This document shows positions 1-6,012 of a stretch of DNA of 7,777 nt, in pieces. Location: NCBI GenBank assembly GCA_024691145.1, contig JAILNW010000231.1, positions 1 through 7,777 of the forward strand, given 5' to 3'. A program made the position numbers and the translations under genes. The notes beneath the pieces are model-generated. The model had not been told where the DNA came from and did no database searches. It worked only from the letters and a program-made list of their open reading frames with translations. The stretch comes from Lachnospiraceae bacterium. GTDB lineage: Bacteria > Bacillota > Clostridia > Lachnospirales > Lachnospiraceae. Positions within the stretch are counted from its first letter, which is position 1, and the number at the start of each line of letters is the position of its first letter.

Positions 1-1
1 T

Positions 2-187
2 GTTAATGAGTTTGTAGATGTAACGGATATTATTAATGAAAGCGATGGAGAAACAATAGTCAATACAGTCAATACTGTTACTACTCCTATCCAGATAACG
101 CTAAATACTTTAACTATTACCATCAATAATGAAACTGACATTGATGTTGCTAATTCAATTATTGAGAGGATTTATAAGCTATGTTAA
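2..187 (+). CDS. tnpA: IS66 accessory protein TnpA, C-terminal part (5' end outside window)
   Basis: An open frame runs from the window edge to TAA at 185-187, giving 61 residues. IS66 TnpA (OrfA) is a small helix-turn-helix protein required with TnpB for transposition; the helix-turn-helix would lie upstream, outside the window. What remains is the C-terminal tail, with the pattern of beta-strand residues followed by a short helix (ANSIIERIYKLC) that I associate with clostridial members. Identification rests mainly on position: the stop overlaps the tnpB start by seven bases (181-187), as is usual for translationally coupled tnpA-tnpB pairs. No damage is visible in the part seen. Confidence 0.7.
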   Translation, partial: VNEFVDVTDIINESDGETIVNTVNTVTTPIQITLNTLTITINNETDIDVANSIIERIYKLC

Positions 188-554
188 ACAGACTGGCTGA
201 TAATGCACAGCATATAGTTATTTCGGTGAAACTGACTGATTTCAGAAAACAAATTGACGGCTTAGTTGCAATAGTATCAACGCAGTTTAGACTGGATCCT
301 TATTCTGATATATATTTTCATCTTCTGCAATAAAAGAAAGAATACTATCAGGGTTTTACGGTATGACAAGAATGGTTTTATATTAGCGACAAAAAAGCTT
401 CTAGATAAGATGAAATTTCAGTGGCCTTCAACAAGCTGATGATGTAAAAGAGATAGATTCTAAACAGTTACAATGGCTGTTGGATGGTCTGGAAATAGAG
501 CAAAAGAAAGCACATCATAAGGTAGATTTAACCTTGAAAAATACATGCTACTAA
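181..554 (+). pseudogene. tnpB: IS66 accessory protein TnpB, broken by two frameshifts
   Basis: The ATG at 181 overlaps the tnpA stop. The frame begins with the TnpB signature (KLTDFRKQIDGL, where most relatives have KPTDFRK), then hits a stop at 331-333. The protein continues in the next frame from about 311 (FCNKRKNTIRVLRYDKNGF, then a stop at 437-439) and again in the third frame from about 432 to TAA at 552-554. Removing one base near 307-310 and one A near 433 restores a single frame of about 124 residues, near the usual TnpB length of 110-120. Both lesions are therefore single-base insertions. TnpB is needed for IS66 transposition although its biochemical role is unclear. As it stands only about 50 N-terminal residues would be made. 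Confidence 0.85.
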
Positions 555-569
555 CACAAAAAAATGCAC

Positions 570-619
570 AAAAAAACACTGGAAAAGCCTTTATTTTCGG
601 CACTTTCCAGTGTTTTTTT
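570..619. terminator. Bidirectional rho-independent terminator-like hairpin between tnpB and tnpC
   Basis: Positions 570-585 and 604-619 form a perfect 16-bp inverted repeat (core ACACTGGAAA / TTTCCAGTGT) with A-runs on the left and T-runs on the right. An additional GCC/GGC pairing (587-589 with 599-601) lies inside the loop. The A and T runs give a U-tract for transcripts in either direction. It sits 16 bases after the tnpB stop and ahead of the tnpC promoter-like site. Confidence 0.7.
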
Positions 620-653
620 CTTATGACTTTTGGTAGAAAAATTTATTAAAAAA

Positions 654-662
654 TGGTATAAT
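654..662 (+). promoter_or_regulatory. Extended -10 promoter candidate for tnpC
   Basis: TGGTATAAT is a consensus -10 hexamer (657-662) with the TGn extension. No good -35 lies at 16-18 bp; TTGGTA at 630-635 is too far (21 bp). Extended -10 sites can act without a strong -35. It lies just after the terminator-like hairpin and 37 bases before the preferred tnpC start, so it would give tnpC its own transcript. Confidence 0.4.
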
Positions 663-699
663 TATTTATGGAATTATGAGGCGGATAGAAGGTTATATC

Positions 700-2367
700 A
701 TGAATAAAGATTACGAATTGGAGAGGCTTAAAGCATTATTAGCAGAAAAAGAAAGATTACTTGCTGAAAAAGATGAAAAACTTAAAGAGAAAGATAAAAA
801 GATTCAGGAACAAGATGAAATAATAGAAAAGCAGAAAGCTAGCATTGAAAACATGATGCAGGCTCTTTTGCATTCTCAAAAAGTCATGTTTGGTCGCAAA
901 ACAGAGAAGGCTCAGTATGATGGTCAGCTCAGTCTTTTTGATAATGATGAAAAACTCGCAGAACAAATAAATAAAGAGACAGAAAAGATTACTATAAATA
1001 CATATAAGCGTACTCCGAGAAAAGCCGGTGACAGAAAAGAAATGCTTGATAATCTTCCAAAAGAAGTTGTTGAATATGTAATAGATGAGAACCAGAAATG
1101 TTCAGTATGTGGAGGAGAACTAGCGGTTATTGGCAAAATACCTGTCAGAACAGAAGTTGAATTTCAGCCAGCAAAATTAATTGTTAAAAACATAGTACGC
1201 CAGGTCGCTAAATGCAAAAAATGTGGTGCAAACGGTAAAGGTAACAAAAATATTGAAAAAGCTGCTGTTCCAGAAAAGATTCTTTCACATTCAATAGCTA
1301 CACCATCTCTTGTGGCTCAGATAATGTATCAGAAGTTTGCCATGGGCGTTCCGCTTAATCGTCAGGAAAATGACTTTTACAGGATGGGACTGGTATTGCC
1401 AAGATCAAATATGGCACACTGGATTATAAGGTGCAGTGACATGTGGCTTACACCTATATACGAAAGGATACATAGTAATATTATCCACAACTGTGAAATC
1501 CTTCATATGGATGAAACCCGTATCCAGGTAAATAAAGAGGATGGCAAAAAGGCATCAAGCCAATCCTTTATGTGGGTAATCAAAACTGGAAAATGTGAAG
1601 AAATAAAAGCTACATTCTTTTATTATTCCAGAACAAGGTCAAGGGAAATAGCTTTAACCCTGTTAAAAGGATTTAAAGGCTACGTTACAACAGATGTCTA
1701 TACTGCCTACGATAACATGAACCTAGAAAAAGTACAGAATAACTTCTGCTGGGCTCACTTACGCAGGTACTTTATAGAAAGCATTCCTCTGGACAGTAAA
1801 GGAAATGAAATTCCGGGTTCCAAAGGAGATGAAGGCCGTGAATTTATTAACCTCCTTTTTTACATGGAGGAACAAATGTCAGGGCTTACTTATGATGCCA
1901 AAAAAGCTAGACGCCAAACATCATCAAGAAAGTTATTAGACGCCTTCTAGCAATGGGTAGAATATACTTCTACATTAAACACTACCAATGAAAAATTAAC
2001 AAAGGCATTAAACTATTCTCTGAACCATAGAGAAAAGTTAGAAACATTTTTAGAGGACGGACGACTTGAAATCTCAAACAATTTTTGTGAATCACATATA
2101 AGACCATTTGCTACGGCTCGAAGAGCATGGCTGTTTGCAGATACACCTAATGGTGCAAAAGCAAATGCCGTCTTATATACACTGGTCGAAAGTGCAAGAG
2201 AAAATAATCTTAATGTATATGAATACTTAGATTATCTTCTGGCAACAATGCCTAATATAGATTTCTGTAATCATCCAGATTTAATTGATGATCTTCTCCC
2301 TTGGTCAGATAAATTACCTGAGAGATGTCATCTGGTTCAGAAGCAAAAGAAAAGCTTCAAGAAATAG
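700..2367 (+). pseudogene. tnpC: IS66 transposase TnpC, interrupted by an in-frame amber codon
   Basis: This is the DDE transposase of the IS66 element. I prefer the ATG at 700, preceded by AGAAGG seven bases upstream; the in-frame ATG at 676 has no ribosome site. Residues 1-60 form a charged heptad-like coiled coil, followed by a four-cysteine zinc finger (CSVCGG ... CKKCG) and the DDE domain with D271 (HMDETRIQV) and D332 (TTDVYTAYDN). A TAG at 1948-1950 (codon 417) stops translation, but the same frame continues without further damage to TAG at 2365-2367 (555 codons). The segment past the stop holds the conserved glutamate region (E457 and E464, ISNNFCESHIRP) and RRAWLF. Relatives have an aromatic residue at the stop position, so TGG to TAG is the likely change. 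The truncated product lacks the catalytic glutamate and should be inactive. Confidence 0.9.
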
Positions 2368-2403
2368 GTTTCTGATATGATACCACACGAATGGCTAAAT
2401 GTC

Positions 2404-2430
2404 AGTAACGCTATTTTTTGAAGCACTTAC
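2404..2430 (+). repeat. Probable right terminal inverted repeat of the IS66 element
   Basis: Read from the outside, the sequence begins GTAAGTGCTTC and continues into an A-rich stretch, matching the GTAA start common in IS66 ends. It lies 37 bases after the end of the tnpC frame, an expected distance. The partner repeat is outside the window, so the exact border is tentative. Confidence 0.45.
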
Positions 2431-2790
2431 TGGTGAATATATTATTTGAGCAGAAATAATAGTATATTCGAGTGCAGTCCCCAAGTTGGGGACGGATATA
2501 AAGGTATCTAGCAAGACATTACAGATCGAAGCAATGTGGGCTAAGAACATTCAAGAGCACAATATGAAAAATCCCTGTTGATTTTTTCGCCTCACCTGCC
2601 CCAGAATATCCCTATGGAATGGTAAATTCCCCTCCCCACATCCGGTACTAAAATGGTACTATTTCTCACTCCAAAGCCGGAAAACGAGATGAAAAACAGT
2701 CTTATTCTATACAAAACAGTATAGAATAAGACTAGAAACAGAATTGGACTACGAAGGTCTTTGCGAGTTTGAATAAAACTATAGTAACAG
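2431..2790. other. Gene-poor stretch with a remnant reading frame and hairpins
   Basis: No intact gene is visible. A stop-free frame on the + strand, 2450-2581, has a protein-like end (QIEAMWAKNIQEHNMKNPC, then TGA at 2579-2581). It has no start codon with a ribosome site and looks like the 3' remnant of a gene cut by the IS66 insertion; I do not recognise the protein. Three inverted repeats stand out: 2435-2469 (with a small bulge), the 17-base palindrome GTCCCCAAGTTGGGGAC at 2477-2493, and a perfect 15-bp stem at 2698-2712 / 2719-2733 with an AAAACA loop. GGTACT is repeated at 2644 and 2655. The C-rich run near 2591-2645 may be the end of an older mobile element. Confidence 0.4.
2780..2785 (+). 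promoter_or_regulatory. Weak -10 candidate for the tRNA-like RNA
   Basis: TATAGT matches the -10 consensus at five of six positions and would start transcription at about 2791-2793, exactly where the outer stem of the folded RNA begins. No convincing -35 is present at 16-18 bp, so the call depends on the position of the RNA. Confidence 0.25.
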
Positions 2791-2992
2791 AACTTGATGA
2801 ACTATGGCAGCTAACCGGATTTACTTCTTTTGGTGTCGTGGGTTCGAATCCCACCAGAACGGAAACGTTCTGTAGCTCAGTAGGTAGAGCACTTTATTAA
2901 TTCGGTAATATCGCTATATCATGAGCCGACAGCTATTGCCACTTACTTCTTTATTTGGGATATAATAGTGGCAAGATACGTCGGCTTTTTTT
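2791..2992 (+). ncRNA. Permuted tRNA-like small RNA, probable bacterial Y RNA (YrlA type)
   Basis: The sequence holds a tRNA core in permuted order. First comes a variable-loop-like GTGTC (2833-2837), then a T arm with stem GTGGG/CCCAC and loop TTCGAAT (2838-2854). Next is a 7-bp acceptor stem closed by a GNRA loop (CAGAACG-GAAA-CGTTCTG, 2855-2872). Then come TA as positions 8-9, a D arm with stem GCTC/GAGC and loop AGTAGGTA (2875-2890), and an A equivalent to position 26. All stems are perfect, and the tertiary partners (U8-A14, G15-C48, G18G19 with the T loop) are present. There is no anticodon arm. In its place ACCGGATT (2814-2821) pairs with AATTCGGT (2899-2906), and weaker pairings continue outward (2804-2808 with 2913-2917; 2795-2798 with 2918-2921). 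Bacterial Y RNAs have this plan: a Ro60/Rsr-binding stem plus a tRNA-mimicking module. The exact Ro-binding motif is not clear to me, and no Ro60 gene is in the window. The acceptor is closed, so it cannot be aminoacylated. Confidence 0.75.
2924..2992 (+). terminator. Rho-independent terminator of the tRNA-like RNA
   Basis: An outer stem AGCCGAC (2924-2930) / GTCGGCT (2980-2986) and an inner stem TTGCCACT (2936-2943) / AGTGGCAA (2967-2974) are followed by seven T residues (2986-2992). It directly follows the outer stem of the RNA. The hairpin also contains TTGCCA (2936-2941) and TATAAT (2961-2966), 19 bp apart, which could be a promoter for the gene starting at 3017. Confidence 0.8.
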
Positions 2993-2995
2993 ATA

Positions 2996-3026
2996 ATAAT
3001 AGTGGAGGATAATGGTATGCAGGAAA
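2996..3026 (+). repeat. 31-nt repeat A: ribosome site and start of the first small gene
   Basis: This segment contains GGAGGA, the ATG at 3017 and the codons for MQE. It recurs at 6278-6308 with 29 of 31 identical bases; both differences are T/C. The two copies thus share a translation initiation region in the same orientation. Confidence 0.75.
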
Positions 3027-3127
3027 TATATAAGGATTATTTATTTGAAAAGCATATTTTGGTAAATGAGGGAAATTTTGAAGAAGAGAATAAATTTGAG
3101 ACACTGTTTGCAATGGCCCATTTGTAA
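3017..3127 (+). pseudogene. 5' fragment of an unknown small gene, split by IS21
   Basis: ATG at 3017 follows GGAGGA with seven bases between, a strong ribosome site. The fragment encodes 36 residues beginning MQEIYKDYLFEKHILVNE; its present stop (3125-3127) lies inside the IS21 left end. Removing the IS and one copy of the CCCATT target duplication joins codon 35 to the frame at 5773 without any shift, giving AMAHLFGVKIIKG across the junction. I do not recognise the family. The reconstructed protein (see the fragments at 5767-5945 and 6013-6225) is about 185 residues, acidic in its middle, with no signal peptide or membrane segment seen. It lies just after the tRNA-like RNA and its terminator on the same strand, so the two may belong to one locus. 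The gene is inactivated. Confidence 0.75.
3117..3122 (+). repeat. Left target-site duplication of the IS21 element
   Basis: CCCATT lies directly before the TG that begins the left terminal repeat and recurs directly after the CA that ends the right one (5767-5772). One further T on each side makes the border ambiguous by a single base. Confidence 0.75.
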
Positions 3128-3132
3128 ATGCT

Positions 3133-3192
3133 AAAATAAGAATGTAGGATTCGTATTAAATAAAAATGTCGGAAAACCTACATTCTTATTTT
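3133..3192. repeat. Left subterminal inverted repeats of IS21 (transposase-binding candidates)
   Basis: A 16-bp perfect inverted repeat (3133-3148 / 3177-3192; core TAAGAATGTAGG) encloses a 28-base loop. Inside the loop a degenerate copy, TAAAAATGTCGG (3162-3173), pairs with the right arm in the same way as the two arms of the right-end hairpin. IS21 ends are known to carry repeated transposase-binding sites. The right arm touches the istA -35 region, so transposase binding could repress istA. Confidence 0.65.
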
Positions 3193-3220
3193 GTATTTTT
3201 TTACATATATAAGTTATACT
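3191..3220 (+). promoter_or_regulatory. istA promoter candidate
   Basis: TTGTAT (3191-3196) and TATACT (3215-3220) are separated by 18 bp, each close to the sigma-A consensus. The -35 overlaps the last bases of the left subterminal repeat. The start point would be near 3227, within or just before the ribosome site, so the leader would be very short. Confidence 0.45.
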
Positions 3221-3241
3221 ATCCTAGGAGGTGTGACTTAT

Positions 3242-4918
3242 ATGATTAATAAGATTAAAGGAGAACTGGCTGTTATGGATATTCTTAACGTTAAGCCCAA
3301 TTATGCTGCTTTAGGAAGAAAATATGACTTAGATTGGAGAACAGTAAAAAAATATCATCAAGGTTATGAAGGGAGGCCTGCTACAAGAAATAAAGGAAGT
3401 AAACTTGATCAGTATAAAAATGAGATAACTGATAAGTTATTGATTAAACGTACATCTGTTAAAGGTGTATATCAGTTTATGATAAAAAAATACGGTTTTG
3501 ATAGAATTGGTTCTTATTCTAATTTTAATCGTTATATAAGTATAAATAAACTAAAACCTAAAGATAAAATAAAAGGACATCCTAGATATGAAAAAGGTCC
3601 AGGTGAACAGTGCCAGGTAGACTGGAAAGAAGATATTCACATTACAAATAAATCAGGTGAAACATATATTATTAATGTTCTTCATGTAGTACTTAAATAT
3701 TCTAGATATTCTTATTTAGAGTTGTCGGTGCAAAAAAGATTTGATGATGTTGCAAGAGGATTAATTAACAGTTTTATTAAGTTTGGAGGTGTTCCTAAAG
3801 AATTACTCTTCGACAACATGTCAACTGTTGCTAATACTAGCAGCCGACCTAAAAAACTAACTGACTCAATAATAAGAATGTCAAAGGATTTTGCTTTTAA
3901 AGCAAAACTGTGCAGAGTAAGATCGCCAGAAACAAAGGGAACTGTTGAAGCAAGAAACAAGATTATCGACTGGATAAGAGTTTATGATAAAGAATTCGAA
4001 ACAATTGAAGATCTTCAGAAAATCCTTATAGATATAAATAACAGTATGAATATTGCAATTAACCAGGAAACACAGATGTCACCAACTGCACTGTTTTACA
4101 AGGAAAAGGAATATCTGCTTCCATTACCAACAAGGAGTATAGTAGATACTTATCTTTCAAGCAATAAATACAAAGTATCTTCAGAAGCCCTTATACGTTA
4201 TGGAAATAGCAAATATTCCGTTGATCCAAAGCTTATTGGCGAAGAAGTTACGGTAGATCTCTTGGACAACAAGCTATACATATATTATAACGGAAAACTA
4301 ATAACTTTGCACGAAATAAATAAAAAACCTATTAACTATAAAAAGGATCATTATGAAAAACTTATGAAAGGCAAAGTTGATGAAAACGATATGGAAGCAG
4401 TTATTAATGATAACTTAGAAAAGATGGACAGAATACTTGAAACCAGAAAAGTTACAGTATCAGAAAAAGCAGCCATGAAATCAGAAGAAGCGCTTATTGC
4501 TTACATTAATCAGAGTGAATATGGCAGATGGGTTATAAATAATTATGCAAATTTATCATATAAAGCCAAGAGTATCTTTATAAAAAGTATAAATGAAGTT
4601 CTTCCATACATTAACAATAAAGAACAGTTTATATCTCATATAAAATACTCAATGAAATCTGACTATTGCAAAACAATAGCATTTAACTGCCTAATTGAAG
4701 ATACAATGAGGATGGATGAATCATCTAATATTTTAACAGACGAAGGTATACAGTATTTTTCAAAGAAGTATGAGGATGAAATGTACGATTATTATGAAAA
4801 TATTGCAAAACAACAGATTGAATATGAGAAGGAAAAAGAAGAAATTAAAAGTAAAATTCAATCAGATAATTCAGATAGTATGTTAATACCAAAACTTGAT
4901 GAATTACCATTCGATTAA
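3242..4918 (+). CDS. istA: IS21 transposase IstA
   Basis: IstA is the DDE/RNase H-fold transposase that cuts and joins the IS21 ends, assisted by IstB. I start it at ATG 3242, ten bases after AGGAGG (3226-3231), giving 558 residues, a little longer than the common 400-520. A helix-turn-helix occupies roughly residues 1-60 (AALGRKYDLDWRTVKKY). The integrase core follows, with D127 (QCQVDWKED), D191 (LLFDNMSTV) and E236 (ETKGTVEARNK). The C-terminal region is a beta-rich domain (YSVDPKLIGEEVTVDLL) and a long charged helical tail ending in KEKEEIKSK, probably coiled coil. No frameshift or missing catalytic residue is seen. The istB gene follows 15 bases later, so the two are cotranscribed. Expression probably depends on the promoter at 3191-3220 or on a junction promoter in tandem copies. 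Confidence 0.95.
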   Translation: MINKIKGELAVMDILNVKPNYAALGRKYDLDWRTVKKYHQGYEGRPATRNKGSKLDQYKNEITDKLLIKRTSVKGVYQFMIKKYGFDRIGSYSNFNRYISINKLKPKDKIKGHPRYEKGPGEQCQVDWKEDIHITNKSGETYIINVLHVVLKYSRYSYLELSVQKRFDDVARGLINSFIKFGGVPKELLFDNMSTVANTSSRPKKLTDSIIRMSKDFAFKAKLCRVRSPETKGTVEARNKIIDWIRVYDKEFETIEDLQKILIDINNSMNIAINQETQMSPTALFYKEKEYLLPLPTRSIVDTYLSSNKYKVSSEALIRYGNSKYSVDPKLIGEEVTVDLLDNKLYIYYNGKLITLHEINKKPINYKKDHYEKLMKGKVDENDMEAVINDNLEKMDRILETRKVTVSEKAAMKSEEALIAYINQSEYGRWVINNYANLSYKAKSIFIKSINEVLPYINNKEQFISHIKYSMKSDYCKTIAFNCLIEDTMRMDESSNILTDEGIQYFSKKYEDEMYDYYENIAKQQIEYEKEKEEIKSKIQSDNSDSMLIPKLDELPFD

Positions 4919-4933
4919 AAAACAGGAGGAATA

Positions 4934-5689
4934 ATGAATACATATAATAGTTTAATAAATAATCTCGAAGCTCTTGAGCTTTTAAGATTTAAAGAGAATA
5001 TAGATACATACCTTGATATGATTGCTGGTGGTGAGAAGACAGCATTAGATGCAATATATGAACTTACACAAAGTGAACTTGATTTTCGAAAGCAACAGGC
5101 AATAAAAGGATGTGTAAAGGTTGCAAATTTCCCTTTTTTGAAGGAAATAGACGAATTTGATTTTAGTTTTCAGCCATCAATAGATAAAGCAAAGATAATG
5201 GATTTAATGACATTAAGATTTATTGAAAAAGCAGAGAATGTTATTTTTTGTGGGACACCTGGTGTAGGAAAAACCAACCTTGCTGTTTCTATAGGAATAG
5301 AGGCAGCAAAGAAGCGATATTGTGTGTACTTTATAACATTTCAAGACTTGATACTGCAATTAAAAAATGCTGCATTAGAAAATAGGCTTGCAGCGAGAAT
5401 AAAATGGTTTTGTCGATATAAATTACTAATTATAGATGAACTTGGCTATCAGAAAATGGATGTTGATTCTGCAAATCTTTTCTTTAATTTAATAGCTAAA
5501 AGATATGAAAAACTATCAACAATAATTACAACCAACAGTCCATTTTCAAAATGGTCAGATATCTTTCAAGAACCGGTTTTAACCAATGCATTGCTGGATA
5601 GATTATTACATCATTGTTCAGTTATCAATATAAATGGTCCATCATACAGAATGAAGGATCAAATGCAGTACATGATGGAGGAAAGCTAA
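4934..5689 (+). CDS. istB: IS21 helper ATPase IstB
   Basis: IstB is an AAA+ ATPase related to DnaC that forms an oligomer on DNA, helps select the target and stimulates IstA. ATG 4934 is preceded by AGGAGGA (4923-4929) with four bases between. At 251 residues it has the usual family length. An N-terminal helical region (about 1-95) is followed by the Walker A motif GTPGVGKT (107-114), Walker B LLIIDELGY with D168 and E169, a sensor-1-like TTNSPF, and the C-terminal LLDRLLHHCSVININGPSYR typical of IstB. All ATPase motifs are intact, and the gene directly follows istA. The stop lies just before the right-end hairpin. Confidence 0.96.
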   Translation: MNTYNSLINNLEALELLRFKENIDTYLDMIAGGEKTALDAIYELTQSELDFRKQQAIKGCVKVANFPFLKEIDEFDFSFQPSIDKAKIMDLMTLRFIEKAENVIFCGTPGVGKTNLAVSIGIEAAKKRYCVYFITFQDLILQLKNAALENRLAARIKWFCRYKLLIIDELGYQKMDVDSANLFFNLIAKRYEKLSTIITTNSPFSKWSDIFQEPVLTNALLDRLLHHCSVININGPSYRMKDQMQYMMEES

Positions 5690-5693
5690 AAAA

Positions 5694-5735
5694 TATCATA
5701 TAAGAATGTAGGTTTTCCTACATTCTTATATGATA
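5694..5735. repeat. Right subterminal hairpin of IS21
   Basis: A perfect 19-bp stem (5694-5712 / 5717-5735) with a TTTT loop contains TAAGAATGTAGG in both orientations, the same unit as in the left end. No U-tract follows on the + strand, but the A-run upstream would give one on the - strand, so it could stop antisense transcripts entering istB. Its main role is more likely as a transposase-binding site. Confidence 0.65.
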
Positions 5736-5740
5736 AAAAA

Positions 5741-5766
5741 ACTGCATTTTTATATTGACATTTGCA
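5741..5766 (-). repeat. Right terminal inverted repeat of IS21, with outward TTGACA
   Basis: Read inward it begins TGCAAATGTCAATATAAA and matches the left end (3123-3148) at 19 of 26 positions. It includes TTGACA (5755-5760), a perfect sigma-A -35 hexamer pointing out of the element, six bases from its edge. Confidence 0.7.
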
Positions 5767-5945
5767 CCCATTTATTTGGCGTAAAAATAATAAAAGGTGA
5801 GAAATATGTTAATAAAGGGATGATTGAGGAACTTTCAAAAAGGTTGGGACAAAATGTTCCTGAGGCATTTTATAAAGGTTTTCCAAACATTATAATGACA
5901 GTAGGACAGAGGGAGACAAACGTTTTACCATTTTTCATGAGATAA
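5767..5945 (+). pseudogene. Middle fragment of the unknown small gene split by IS21
   Basis: This continues the frame of the gene begun at 3017, starting in the right target duplication. It encodes HLFGVKIIKGEKYVNKG and onward through LSKRLGQNVPEAFYKGF to TAA at 5943-5945. The same frame also runs back to an ATG at 5730 inside the IS end, but that start has no ribosome site and its first residues are IS sequence. Near 5931-5935 a T-run appears one base short: adding a T leads into a second frame (HEIKHFVCEDKDDKEDDL, from 5936) that stays open to about 6013. That acidic stretch is probably the original continuation. I do not recognise the family. Confidence 0.65.
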
Positions 5946-6012
5946 AGCATTTTGTGTGCGAAGACAAAGACGACAAGGAAGATGATTTGGCAGATTTTTT
6001 TCAAGATATTTT

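Larger units (their letters stand above)
1..2430 (+). mobile_element. IS66-family insertion sequence, right part, decayed
   Basis: The genes follow the IS66 order tnpA, tnpB, tnpC on one strand. The left end and most of tnpA lie outside the window. The right end is placed at 2430, where the sequence GAAGCACTTAC reads outward as GTAAGTGCTTC; IS66 ends typically begin with GTAA. The left inverted repeat and the 8-bp target duplication expected for this family cannot be checked here. The element is very probably not autonomous: tnpB has two single-base frameshifts and tnpC has a premature amber codon before its catalytic glutamate. A terminator-like hairpin separates tnpB from tnpC. Confidence 0.85.
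3123..5766 (+). mobile_element. Complete IS21-family insertion sequence
   Basis: The 2644-bp element carries istA and istB in the standard order and orientation. The ends are imperfect inverted repeats: TGTAAATGCTAAAATAAG inward from 3123 and TGCAAATGTCAATATAAA inward from 5766, with 19 of 26 positions identical and the TG...CA termini of the family. It is flanked by the 6-bp duplication CCCATT. Both genes are open with good ribosome sites and all catalytic motifs, so the element may still be active, unlike the IS66 next to it. Subterminal copies of TAAGAATGTAGG lie near both ends. A consensus TTGACA in the right end points outward. It disrupts a small gene whose frame is restored on removal. 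Confidence 0.9.

Noticed and set aside
757..1136. Two minus-strand open frames within tnpC
   Set aside because: They lie opposite a recognisable transposase, are rich in F, I, L and S as expected from antisense of an AT-rich gene, and have no ribosome site.
2477..2493. The palindrome GTCCCCAAGTTGGGGAC as a terminator or operator
   Set aside because: It has no U-tract and no adjacent intact gene, so no function can be supported; it lies within a remnant reading frame.
2833..2898. A normal tRNA gene, or two tandem tRNAs, at the TTCGAAT and GCTCAGTAGGTAGAGC motifs
   Set aside because: The 3' half comes before the 5' half, no anticodon arm or CCA end is present, and the acceptor strands are joined by GAAA. 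Decay of a tandem tRNA pair remains a possible origin but does not explain the flanking stem.
3712..3960. Minus-strand open frame within istA
   Set aside because: It is antisense to the catalytic core of IstA and has no independent support.
3133..5735. A CRISPR array, suggested by the repeated TAAGAATGTAGG units
   Set aside because: The units are inverted pairs at the two ends of an insertion sequence, without regular spacers or cas genes.
5730..5945. A stand-alone gene starting at ATG 5730
   Set aside because: The first codons lie in the IS21 right end, there is no ribosome site, and the frame is the exact continuation of the gene begun at 3017.
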